Assembly (NCBI GenBank): GCA_016191895.1
Contig: JACPVD010000020.1
Coordinates: 1 to 9,312, forward strand
DNA from: Chloroflexota bacterium
GTDB taxonomy: Bacteria > Chloroflexota > Anaerolineae > Anaerolineales > Villigracilaceae
Reading direction: 5' to 3'
Length of the DNA stretch: 9,312 nt
Shown here piece by piece: positions 1 to 6,370 of this stretch. How positions within the stretch are numbered: position 1 is the stretch's first letter; every line of letters starts with the position of its first letter. A program made the position numbers and the translations under genes. The notes beneath the pieces were generated by a model that saw only the letters and a program-made list of their open reading frames with translations, did not search any database and had not been told where the DNA came from.

Positions 1-1134
1 CTCTATAATCCGTCTGCCACGCAAGCCGTCAACCTGACGGGTTGGAAACTGGTCGCCACCGACGGCTCCCCGTCCATCGACCTCTCGGGAACGATCCCTG
101 CCTCCGGGTATTTTGTCATCGCGGCTTCGAGTTCCGTCTTCAACGATCTCACCCCCAACCTCACATTCACCGGCACCCTTTCCAACGACGGGGAGATATT
201 GCGCCTGCTCGATTCTTCCGGCACTGTTGTCGATACCGCCAACTCCGATGGCGGGGGTTGGCCGGCGGGTTCCCCTTCTCCGAATTATGCCAGCATGGAA
301 CGAAGCGGCTCGGTGGCAGATTCTTCATCCGCGTGGTTCACGTTTGCCGGCACAACGGTCGTGGCGCACGATAAAAACAACAACGCAATCAAGGGAACGC
401 CCGGCCGCGCAAACTGGGCCACCACGGTCACACCCACACGCACGGTCACATCAACCTCGGCCACAGTAGCCCGCACGGCCACGCGCACACAAACCCCGGC
501 GCCCACCGCCACTCCGTTCGGACGCCCGGTGCTCAACGAATTCCTGCCGCGCCCCGGCTACGACTGGAACCAGGACGGCAAGGTGGATGTCTATGATGAA
601 TTCATCGAGATCAAGAACATTGGCGGCATCAGCGTCAGTCTGAAAGACTGGAAACTGGATGACGAACCCGATTCAGGCTCCGCTCCGTTTTCTCTGCCCG
701 AGGTCACGCTCCAAGCCGGTGAGCGAATCCTGCTTTACGGACTCCAAACCAACATCCTCCTCAGCGACGGCGGCGACACTGTCCGCCTGCTCAACCCAGC
801 GGGCGCCGTGTTCGACGCCTACACCTATTCCGTTGTGAAAGTCACCGATCGATCCATTTGCCGCATCATCGACGGCAACGGCTCCTGGTATAAAGATTGC
901 ATCCCTTCGCCCAACTTCACCAACACCCGCGAAGGAGTCGTGCCGTCCATGCCCGGCGGCAGTGATGTTCTGTCTGCCACTTGTAACCTGCCCGATACCC
1001 TCCCGCCCGATTTCCTCTTCGCTGAATGCCGCGGCTACGGCGCAGGCATCTGGGACTCGTTCTTCTGGGATCAATTCGGCTGGCAGGGAATCAAATACCT
1101 CTTCAGCGGCAGGTGGGAAACGTTTGTGGAATGA
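1..1134 (+). CDS. Secreted lamin-tail-domain protein, C-terminal part (5' end outside window)
   Basis: The frame is open from base 1, so the start and any signal peptide lie upstream; 377 residues are visible. Two lamin-tail (LTD, PF00932-like) beta-sandwich domains are recognisable. The first, residues 1 to about 125, opens with LYNPSATQAVNLTGWKL, the usual 'NP-x-LxGWxL' signature. The second, about 174-310, contains LNEFLPRPG, EFIEIKNIG and VSLKDWKLDD. A Thr/Pro-rich linker (about 142-172, TVTPTRTVTSTS and following) joins them; such linkers are typical of exported proteins in Chloroflexota. The second domain begins with DWNQDGKVDVYDEF (188-201), a DxNxDGxxD loop resembling dockerin or EF-hand calcium sites, so calcium binding is plausible. 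The C-terminal tail (about 311-377) is rich in Trp/Phe with two Cys and no membrane helix. LTDs in bacteria are usually extracellular binding or structural modules; no enzyme domain is visible here. The exact role is unknown. Confidence 0.85.
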   Translation, partial: LYNPSATQAVNLTGWKLVATDGSPSIDLSGTIPASGYFVIAASSSVFNDLTPNLTFTGTLSNDGEILRLLDSSGTVVDTANSDGGGWPAGSPSPNYASMERSGSVADSSSAWFTFAGTTVVAHDKNNNAIKGTPGRANWATTVTPTRTVTSTSATVARTATRTQTPAPTATPFGRPVLNEFLPRPGYDWNQDGKVDVYDEFIEIKNIGGISVSLKDWKLDDEPDSGSAPFSLPEVTLQAGERILLYGLQTNILLSDGGDTVRLLNPAGAVFDAYTYSVVKVTDRSICRIIDGNGSWYKDCIPSPNFTNTREGVVPSMPGGSDVLSATCNLPDTLPPDFLFAECRGYGAGIWDSFFWDQFGWQGIKYLFSGRWETFVE

Positions 1135-1139
1135 AACTC

Positions 1140-1172
1140 AGACCCTAAAGGTTTCAAAAATCTTTAGGGTCT
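1140..1172 (+). terminator. Hairpin after the lamin-tail gene
   Basis: A perfect 11-bp inverted repeat (AGACCCTAAAG / CTTTAGGGTCT) with an 11-nt loop starts 5 bases after the lamin-tail stop codon and ends 20 bases before pyrF. There is no T-run after the stem, so it is not a textbook intrinsic terminator. It could instead stabilise the 3' end or sit in the pyrF leader. Confidence 0.5.
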
Positions 1173-1192
1173 AATCTTGGAATGGATACTTC

Positions 1193-2029
1193 ATGGAATC
1201 CTTTTTCTCTTTTCTCGAAAAACGAGTCGACGACTGTTCCTCCCTCCTCTGCATTGGACTCGACCCGCACATCAGCGATCTCAAAGAACCCACCGCCGCA
1301 TCCGCCCTCGACTTTTGCCTGACTCTGATCAAACAGACCGCTCCCTACGCTGCGGCCTTCAAACCCAACGCCGCGTTCTTTGAGGTCTTCGGCGCAGAGG
1401 GATGGACTGCGCTCAAGCACGTCATCGAAGCTGTCGGTGAGGAATCCGCCCGCATGGGTTCGCGCATCCCCGTCATCCTGGATGCGAAGCGCGGCGACAT
1501 TGCATCCACCGCCGAAGCCTATGCCCAATCCGCATTCGATCACCTCGGCGCAGATTGCGTTACCGTAAGCCCCTATCTCGGCAAAGACTCTGTTGACCCG
1601 TTCATCCAAAATTCGGAGAAGGGCGTCTTCCTGCTTTGCAAAACGTCCAACGCCGGCTCGATGGACCTGCAAAATTTGCTCGTCATGCCGATGGGGTCGG
1701 ATACTCCCATGCCTTTGTATATGTACGTGGCAAAACTCGCCCGGGAGTGGAACGAAAAAAACAACGTGGGGCTCGTCGTCGGCGCGACCCATCCGCAGAT
1801 CATGGAAATGATTCGCGCCGCCGCGCCGGGGGTATGGTTCCTCTCGCCCGGGGTCGGCGCACAGGGCGGCGAATTGGAACTCGCGCTTAAAGCAGGTTTA
1901 CGCAAAGACGGCAAGGGAATTTTGCTTCCCGTCTCACGTTCCATTGCCCGCGCGCAAAACCCAGGTCAGGCCGCCGCGGAATTACGCGATGAGATCGTGA
2001 ACATTCGACGACAGCAATTCCAAATCTAA
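1193..2029 (+). CDS. pyrF: Orotidine 5'-phosphate decarboxylase, type 2
   Basis: Cytoplasmic TIM-barrel enzyme that decarboxylates OMP to UMP, the last step of de novo pyrimidine synthesis. The 278 residues fit the longer type 2 PyrF subfamily (about 270-290 aa) rather than the E. coli-type protein of about 240. Signatures: LCIGLDPH (19-26), AFKPNAAFFE (55-64), the catalytic VILDAKRGDI (94-103; D97, K99, D102), a substrate-contacting VSPYLGKDS segment (125-133), the GLVVGATHP strand (193-201) and the phosphate-binding FLSPGVGAQGG (216-226). The chosen ATG gives the normal N-terminus MESFFSFLEKR; the Shine-Dalgarno sequence in front is weak, and the nearby ATG at 1182 is out of frame. pyrE and pyrD follow on the same strand at 3346 and 5210 but are separated from it by unrelated genes, so co-transcription is uncertain. 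Confidence 0.97.
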   Translation: MESFFSFLEKRVDDCSSLLCIGLDPHISDLKEPTAASALDFCLTLIKQTAPYAAAFKPNAAFFEVFGAEGWTALKHVIEAVGEESARMGSRIPVILDAKRGDIASTAEAYAQSAFDHLGADCVTVSPYLGKDSVDPFIQNSEKGVFLLCKTSNAGSMDLQNLLVMPMGSDTPMPLYMYVAKLAREWNEKNNVGLVVGATHPQIMEMIRAAAPGVWFLSPGVGAQGGELELALKAGLRKDGKGILLPVSRSIARAQNPGQAAAELRDEIVNIRRQQFQI

Positions 2030-2051
2030 AATTGAGTCGAAGGCAAAGATA

Positions 2052-2095
2052 CCAAAACCTTAACGCCAAGGCGCAAAGTCGCAAAGGTTTTTTGG
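2052..2095 (+). terminator. Possible intrinsic terminator of pyrF
   Basis: AAAACCTT (2054-2061) pairs with AAGGTTTT (2084-2091), with CC and GG (2052-2053, 2094-2095) able to extend the stem over a TT bulge. The interior holds a small CGCC-AA-GGCG hairpin (2064-2073). The right arm runs into six T residues (2088-2093). It lies 22 bases after the pyrF stop. The interior also belongs to the GCGNAAG repeat listed separately, so it may simply be one end of that element. Confidence 0.4.
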
Positions 2096-2165
2096 CTTGC
2101 TGTTGCGCCGCCTGGAATTCCTGCTGATTCTGTTGAGGAAAGGTCGAAAACTTGGCGTCTTGGCG
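2064..2165. repeat. Degenerate GCGNAAG element with inverted ends (locus 1)
   Basis: The segment CGCCAAGGCGCAAAG (2064-2078), followed by a further TCGCAAAG unit, reappears as a reverse complement at 2151-2165 (CTTGGCGTCTTGGCG read on the plus strand) with 13 of 15 positions matching. The whole therefore looks like a short inverted-repeat element filling much of the gap between pyrF and the C39-like gene. Units of the form xCGCxAAG also occur at 8007-8084. No ORF of its own is credible. The rest of the gap (2096-2150, 2166-2224) shows no clear promoter. Confidence 0.45.
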
Positions 2166-2236
2166 GAATCTGTGATTTACTGAAATTATGGAACTCTATT
2201 CACGAATGATCGTCAAAGACTCGCAAAGGAGTCCCC

Positions 2237-3250
2237 ATGATGAAGAAACCCTTTTTCAATCTCCCTGGTTTATTCGCCGCCATCTTTATCTTTGCGTTGA
2301 TTTCTGCAACCACATCCGTCCCGGCATATGCAAGAAGCGGAGACTCGGAAGTCTCCGCAGAGTTGATCGAAAGCGTCACCGTTGCCGCCGCGGAGCATCT
2401 GCAAGTGGACAGGAATCGAATCTCCATCGAAAGCATCCGTGTGGAAGACGTTTGGGCAGCGGGGAACGTCGTTGTATCCGCAGTACAGCGTTCGCCGAAA
2501 ACGACCCTGGCCTTTGCCGCGCAATACATCGACCCTGAATGGATCGTGCTTTTGGATTTGGAGGAGGATTACAACCGGACGCTCGATCAACTCCCGGATT
2601 CGTTTCGAGAAGACGGCGATGCGAACACGGTCTCGTCCAAAGTGCTGGGAGTGCCCTATATCGATCAAGCCTACCAGCAGAAGAAGATACAGACTGCGGA
2701 TCGCCGCTGGCACAGCCGCGAGTGGTACATGAGCGGGCCTGTGTCGCTCAACATGGTCATGTCGTATTTTGGCTGCGCAAGGACATATGTCTCCACGACA
2801 AAAGCCATTGCAAAAATAATCTTCGAGAATCCGTTTTCAGATGAAGGACGATATATCCATTGGAGCAGGATTCCCCCAAACCTTGAAACTCGCTGTGAAA
2901 TAGAATCCGCGCTCCGGCGGGATGCCGCAAACGAGCTGACCTATGAAGAGATACAGGGGAGAATCGACGCGAGTCTTCCCATTCTGACCGCGCTTCGCAT
3001 CCGAAACTCCCAGCACGTTGTGGTCATCATCGGGTACATCGAGCCGGACATTGTAATAATTCACGATCCCTTCGGCGGGACGATAGTACCGTATCATGGG
3101 CTGTGGAGTGTTGCAAATCTCCCTGTGGCGACTTCTCAAAAAACAACCGGGCGCAGGATCGAGTACACGTTCGGCGAACTCAAGGAACTTTATTCCGGCA
3201 AATGGCTCGATATTTATTCCACACCGTCCGGTGCGCCATTGTCTCAATAA
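2237..3250 (+). CDS. Secreted C39-like peptidase-fold protein with Ser in place of catalytic Cys
   Basis: 337 residues. The N-terminus (MMKK, hydrophobic 10-29, then AYA before R33) is a Sec signal peptide with likely cleavage after residue 32, so the mature protein is exported. Residues about 36-125 form an alpha/beta region without a named family. Residues about 135-290 match the papain-like C39_2 fold (PF13529-like): LGVPYIDQAY (137-146), the helix SGPVSLNMVMSYFG (166-179), QHVVVIIGY (259-267) and IIHDPFGG (274-281). The helix normally starts CGPxS; here position 166 is Ser (AGC, 2732-2734), while the His (H260) and Asp (D277) are kept. The protein is therefore either a non-peptidase binding relative or an unusual Ser enzyme. 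The start is supported by AAAGGAG at 2225-2231, five bases before the ATG. It sits between pyrF and pyrE without an obvious link to pyrimidine synthesis. The right-hand palindromic repeat begins at its stop codon. Confidence 0.85.
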   Translation: MMKKPFFNLPGLFAAIFIFALISATTSVPAYARSGDSEVSAELIESVTVAAAEHLQVDRNRISIESIRVEDVWAAGNVVVSAVQRSPKTTLAFAAQYIDPEWIVLLDLEEDYNRTLDQLPDSFREDGDANTVSSKVLGVPYIDQAYQQKKIQTADRRWHSREWYMSGPVSLNMVMSYFGCARTYVSTTKAIAKIIFENPFSDEGRYIHWSRIPPNLETRCEIESALRRDAANELTYEEIQGRIDASLPILTALRIRNSQHVVVIIGYIEPDIVIIHDPFGGTIVPYHGLWSVANLPVATSQKTTGRRIEYTFGELKELYSGKWLDIYSTPSGAPLSQ

Positions 3251-3323
3251 ATTGGGGTGTGGAGTGTTTTGAGCGCGCGAAACGCGCTCAAAACACCCAC
3301 TTCCCCTTCTTTCTGAAAAGATA
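3242..3323 (+). repeat. Palindromic dispersed repeat, copy 1
   Basis: 82 bases starting in the last codons of the C39-like gene and ending 22 bases before pyrE. It matches copy 2 at 8873-8957 with about 8 substitutions and 3 gapped positions by hand alignment. The core is a hairpin: GTGTTTTGAGCGCG (3264-3277) pairs perfectly with 3283-3296 around a CGAAA loop, and GTGG (3259-3262) pairs with CCAC (3297-3300) beyond one bulged A. A pyrimidine-rich tract and the conserved TGAAAAGATA end follow on the right. Lying 8 bases after the stop codon, it may also end or stabilise the upstream transcript. Confidence 0.85.
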
Positions 3324-3345
3324 TGAGCGAATGTAAGGATAAACC

Positions 3346-3948
3346 ATGACAGAACTCAACCCAACCCTTGCAGATAACCTGCTCTCCGCCGGCTGCATCC
3401 AATTCGGCGAATTCACCCTCAAGTCCGGGCTTAAATCCCCCATCTACATCGATTTGCGTAGAATCATTACGTTTCCAAAATTATTGGAGCAGATCGGCGC
3501 GGCTTACCTGCCCCTGTTGAAAGAATTGAAATTCGACCGCATCGCCGGCCTGCCTTACGCGGCAATTCCGATTGCAACGGCCATCAGCCTTGCGGGAAAC
3601 CTTCCCATGATCTACCCACGCAAGGAGGTGAAGACCTATGGCACCAAAGCCGAGATCGAAGGCGAATTCCACGCGGGCGAAACGGTTGTCGTCATCGACG
3701 ATCTCGCCACCACCGGCGGAAGCAAATTCGAAGCCATCGAAAAACTGACCGCCGTCGGGCTGGTCGTGAAAGATGTCGTCGTCCTGGTGGACAGGCAATC
3801 CGGCGCGAAAGAGTCGCTCGAACAGGCGGGCTATTCCATGCATGCCGTGCTGACGATTACGCAGTTGCTCGATTACTGGGAAGGAAACGGCAATGTTTCA
3901 AAGGATAAGATCGAAGAGACAAGAAAATTTTTGAAAGAGAGCAGTTGA
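3346..3948 (+). CDS. pyrE: Orotate phosphoribosyltransferase
   Basis: Cytoplasmic type I phosphoribosyltransferase that joins orotate to PRPP giving OMP, the substrate of PyrF. The 200 residues are a normal length. The PRPP-binding loop is VVVIDDLATTGGS (114-126). Ahead of it lie SGLKSPIYIDLRR (27-39), the IAGLPYAAIPIATAIS segment (66-81), and YPRKEVKTYGTKAEIEG (90-106), which holds the basic residues and flexible catalytic loop of the family. The start is supported by TAAGGA at 3334-3339, six bases before the ATG. The leader contains palindromic repeat copy 1. The stop codon lies only two bases from the stop of the convergent ATPase gene, leaving no room for a separate terminator. pyrF lies upstream on the same strand beyond the C39-like gene, and pyrD downstream beyond the ATPase. 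Confidence 0.97.
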   Translation: MTELNPTLADNLLSAGCIQFGEFTLKSGLKSPIYIDLRRIITFPKLLEQIGAAYLPLLKELKFDRIAGLPYAAIPIATAISLAGNLPMIYPRKEVKTYGTKAEIEGEFHAGETVVVIDDLATTGGSKFEAIEKLTAVGLVVKDVVVLVDRQSGAKESLEQAGYSMHAVLTITQLLDYWEGNGNVSKDKIEETRKFLKESS

Positions 3949-3950
3949 AA

Positions 3951-5090
3951 TTACAGGATCAAAAACTTATCCAACCCGGATGGGTTTACAACCTCGAACC
4001 GGCTGTTTGGGTACGCCTCTGTAAATTCCCTTGCCGCCCTTGCGTTCGCTTCCCCGCCCTTCCATTTGAATTCATAGGCGCGTAATTCGCCCTGGCGTTC
4101 CTCGATCAGGTCGATTTCCTTTTGGTCGTAGGTGCGCCAGAAATAAAAGTTTGCATAACGCCGCTGATGGTGAAAGGTTTTCATGCGTTCGATCACGGCG
4201 AAGTTTTCGAACATTGCGCCCGCGTCCGCGCGGATGTTGAGCGGGTTGAAGTTGCGAATCAGCGCGTTGCGGAATCCCAGATCCACAAAGTAATATTTGG
4301 AGGATTTCGAGATTTCCTTGCGAAGGTTTCGGCTGAACCCGCGCAGGTTGACGATCACGAACATCTTCTCCAGCAGGTCGAGATATCTTTCCACCGATAT
4401 TTTGGATAGGGAAAGATGCGAAGCCAGTTCCGTAGTGGAAACCTCCGAGCCGATTTGCAATGCCAGCAGGGAAAGCAGGTCGATCACTTTTTTCGGCTTC
4501 TTCACCTGTTCAAACGAGAGGATGTCGCGGTACAGATAATTGTTGATCAGGTCGTACAGGTAATTTTCCTTATCCTGGTGCGAATCATAACCAGCGACTT
4601 TGGGATACATGCCAAAGCGTAAAAAATCCTCCAATCGTTCGTTATTCGAGAAGGCGGGCGGCTGGATAGGCAATTCATTATAGGAGAATGGGTACAGGGT
4701 AAACGTGGCTGACCGCCCCGTAAGCGGCTCGTTGATTTTGCTGGCAAGATCAAAGGAAGCGGAGCCTGAAGCGAGGATATGTATCTTATAATGATCGAAG
4801 ATCAATTTGAGCGTCAACCCGATGTTTTCGATGCGCTGGGCCTCGTCGATGACGAGCAGTTTGTTTGCCCCAACAACCGCTTTTAGGTTTTCCAAATCGG
4901 CGCGTTTCAGCAACTCCTGAGTGCGCAAGTCGTCGCCGTTCAGTTGCACATGGGGCAAGTCGCTTTTTGCAAGCAGTTGTCCGATCAATGTGGTTTTCCC
5001 AGCCTGACGCGGCCCGTACAAAATGAGCGCTTTTGGCTCGGAATTCAGTTCCTTTTGGATATGATAGAATAGAGTTCGCTCAATTTCCAT
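3951..5090 (-). CDS. AAA-family ATPase with DUF4143 C-terminal region
   Basis: 379 residues from the ATG at 5090. The N-terminal ATPase (AAA_14-like, PF13173) has Walker A GPRQAGKTT (26-34), Walker B LLVIDEAQ (78-85) and the SGSASFDL sensor segment (108-115) followed by LTGR. A middle winged-helix-like part (about 205-260, ELASHLSLSKISVERYLDLL) and the DUF4143 part (PF13635-like) follow. Near the end, EID (325-327) and EFK (340-342) are arranged like a PD-(D/E)xK nuclease core. Whether it cuts nucleic acid is not known; the family's biological role is unsettled. I chose 5090 and not the longer in-frame start at 5249 because family members start with a short 'IERxLY' segment, because the extra 53 residues would run into pyrD, and because a consensus promoter ends right before 5090. 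It interrupts the pyr cluster on the opposite strand, which suggests a later insertion. Confidence 0.9.
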   Translation of the reverse strand: MEIERTLFYHIQKELNSEPKALILYGPRQAGKTTLIGQLLAKSDLPHVQLNGDDLRTQELLKRADLENLKAVVGANKLLVIDEAQRIENIGLTLKLIFDHYKIHILASGSASFDLASKINEPLTGRSATFTLYPFSYNELPIQPPAFSNNERLEDFLRFGMYPKVAGYDSHQDKENYLYDLINNYLYRDILSFEQVKKPKKVIDLLSLLALQIGSEVSTTELASHLSLSKISVERYLDLLEKMFVIVNLRGFSRNLRKEISKSSKYYFVDLGFRNALIRNFNPLNIRADAGAMFENFAVIERMKTFHHQRRYANFYFWRTYDQKEIDLIEERQGELRAYEFKWKGGEANARAAREFTEAYPNSRFEVVNPSGLDKFLIL

Positions 5091-5098
5091 AAATTGAG
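5079..5098. promoter_or_regulatory. Inverted repeat centred on the ATPase start codon (possible operator)
   Basis: CTCAATTT (5079-5086) and AAATTGAG (5091-5098) are perfect 8-bp inverted arms around a 4-base spacer holding the ATPase start codon. The right arm overlaps the -10 hexamer by two bases. If transcription starts at or next to the ATG, the right arm is not in the mRNA, so this would act as a DNA site, for instance for self-repression, and not as an RNA hairpin. This function is inferred. Confidence 0.4.
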
Positions 5099-5125
5099 TA
5101 TAGTCGACTTTGCTTAATTTGTCAA
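5097..5125 (-). promoter_or_regulatory. Consensus sigma70-type promoter for the ATPase gene
   Basis: On the minus strand, TTGACA (5125-5120) and TATACT (5102-5097) are separated by exactly 17 bases: a perfect -35 and a 5-of-6 -10. Only six bases (CAATTT) lie between the -10 and the ATG at 5090, so the expected transcription start falls on or next to the start codon and the mRNA would be leaderless. No Shine-Dalgarno sequence is present, which agrees. Confidence 0.75.
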
Positions 5126-5209
5126 AATTCGGTAAACTTGAGGCCTTTATGATCAAAAAACACACTTTCACAGCCGCAATCCAAAACGCGGGCGGGGGCG
5201 GCGCGTTCG

Positions 5210-6298
5210 GTGTATAACTCCGTCCGCCCGATTCTTTTTCGGCTTTCATCGGAACAGGCGCACGCGCTTACGCTCAACGCATTGCGCGCTGCCGGGAATT
5301 TCGCGCCGTCGCGCTGGTTGTTGACTCAACTCTTCAAACCAGATTCAAAACCTGCGGATGCGTTTGGACTGCGATTCAGGAATCCGCTGGGGATTGCCGC
5401 CGGCTACGACAAAGATGGGATTGCGATTCGCGGACTCGCCGCGCTGGGATTTGGTCACTTGGAAATTGGCACAGTCACCCCGAAGCCTCAACCGGGCAAC
5501 CCGTCGCCGCGGGTGTTTCGGCTTGTGGAGGATGAAGCCGTGATCAACCGCATGGGATTCCCCAGCAAAGGCTCGGAGTTTGTCCAGTTGAAATTGAATC
5601 CATCGCTGCGTTCGGGATGGTTCGAGCGCATCTATGGAATACAACCGCGCAAAAAGAAAAGCCTCGTTACGTCCATTCACAGGGACGGCGCAATTTTGGG
5701 AGTCAATCTTGGAAAAAACAAAGATACGCCCAACGAAGAGGCTGTGTATGATTATGTGTCGCTGGTGGATGTGTTCGCGCAATACGCCGATTACCTGACC
5801 ATCAATATCAGTTCGCCAAACACAACGGGACTGCGCGATTTGCAAGGTCGCGCCGCGCTGGAGCATTTGCTCGCCCACCTGCATCAACAACGGCTGGTGT
5901 CGCAAAAGGAACACGAAAAGAGTCTGCCCATCCTCGTCAAACTCGCGCCGGACCTGACGGAACCGGAACTGGACGACGCCATCGACGCCATCCTGCGCAC
6001 TCACATGGACGGTATCATCGTGACGAACACGACCCTTTCGCGCGAGGGGTTGCGATCCGATCTGCGGGTAGAATCAGGCGGCTTAAGCGGCAAACCGCTT
6101 GCGGCTAAGAGCGAAGCGGTTCTTCGTCAAACGGTAAAACGGGTGAATGGAAAGATTCCGATCGTGAGCGTGGGCGGGATTATGAGTCCGGATGACGCGA
6201 GGAAAAGACTCGATATGGGCGCGACGCTGTTGCAGATGTATACAGGGTTGGTGTATCGCGGGCCGTCGCTGGTGAAGGAGATCGTGAATTCGTTGTGA
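5210..6298 (+). CDS. pyrD: Dihydroorotate dehydrogenase, class 2 (quinone-dependent)
   Basis: Membrane-associated FMN enzyme that oxidises dihydroorotate to orotate with electrons passing to quinone. The N-terminal helices (MYNSVRPILFRLSSEQAH, 1-18, onward) are the class 2 membrane and quinone-tunnel domain. Family motifs: AAGYDKDG (63-70), GHLEIGTVTPKPQPGNP (82-98), INRMGF (112-117), GVNLGKNKDTP (164-174), INISSPNTTGLR (198-209; S202 matches the catalytic Ser), VTNTT (271-275), GGLSGKPL (290-297), VSVGGI (319-324) and MYTGLVYRGP (343-352). Between NRMGF and GVNLGKN there are 46 residues, about 25 more than in E. coli PyrD from memory, including a basic RKKK. The start is GTG; no ATG or TTG lies in frame between it and the upstream stop at 5150-5152, and the N-terminus fits the family. 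It is divergent from the ATPase gene with a gap of 119 bases; I see no convincing promoter of its own. Confidence 0.96.
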   Translation: MYNSVRPILFRLSSEQAHALTLNALRAAGNFAPSRWLLTQLFKPDSKPADAFGLRFRNPLGIAAGYDKDGIAIRGLAALGFGHLEIGTVTPKPQPGNPSPRVFRLVEDEAVINRMGFPSKGSEFVQLKLNPSLRSGWFERIYGIQPRKKKSLVTSIHRDGAILGVNLGKNKDTPNEEAVYDYVSLVDVFAQYADYLTINISSPNTTGLRDLQGRAALEHLLAHLHQQRLVSQKEHEKSLPILVKLAPDLTEPELDDAIDAILRTHMDGIIVTNTTLSREGLRSDLRVESGGLSGKPLAAKSEAVLRQTVKRVNGKIPIVSVGGIMSPDDARKRLDMGATLLQMYTGLVYRGPSLVKEIVNSL

Positions 6299-6301
6299 TT
6301 C

Positions 6302-6366
6302 AGGACTTTCGCTTGCGGAGTCCGAAGTCTCCAGACTTCGGATTTTGCAGTCCGAGCGAAAGTCCT
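6302..6366. repeat. Nested hairpin between convergent pyrD and acyltransferase genes
   Basis: The outer arms AGGACTTTCGCT (6302-6313) and AGCGAAAGTCCT (6355-6366) pair over 12 bp. An inner hairpin TCCGAAGTCT (6321-6330) / AGACTTCGGA (6333-6342) pairs over 10 bp. Between them, TTGCGGAGTCCGA and TTGCAGTCCGA are near-direct repeats. It fills almost the whole 72-base gap between the two stop codons, so a bidirectional terminator role is likely, although neither side has a clear T-run. Its layered build also fits a small dispersed palindromic repeat. Confidence 0.7.
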
Positions 6367-6370
6367 ATAA

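Noticed and set aside
424..516. Thr/Pro-rich stretch as a tandem DNA repeat
   Set aside because: It is a low-complexity protein linker (ACN codons) without a fixed repeat unit.
3103..3336. Small ORF carrying the peptide CFERAKRAQNTH, with a relative at 8844-9035 (CCERAKRAHNTP)
   Set aside because: The similarity comes from the palindromic DNA repeat, and neither frame has a supported start. These are likely false gene calls wherever the repeat occurs.
5148..5153. TATGAT as a -10 box for pyrD
   Set aside because: No -35 lies at a usable distance; the nearest TTGAGG is only four bases upstream.
5091..5249. N-terminal extension of the ATPase from an in-frame start at 5249
   Set aside because: It would overlap pyrD, cross the consensus promoter at 5097-5125, and adds residues with no family resemblance.
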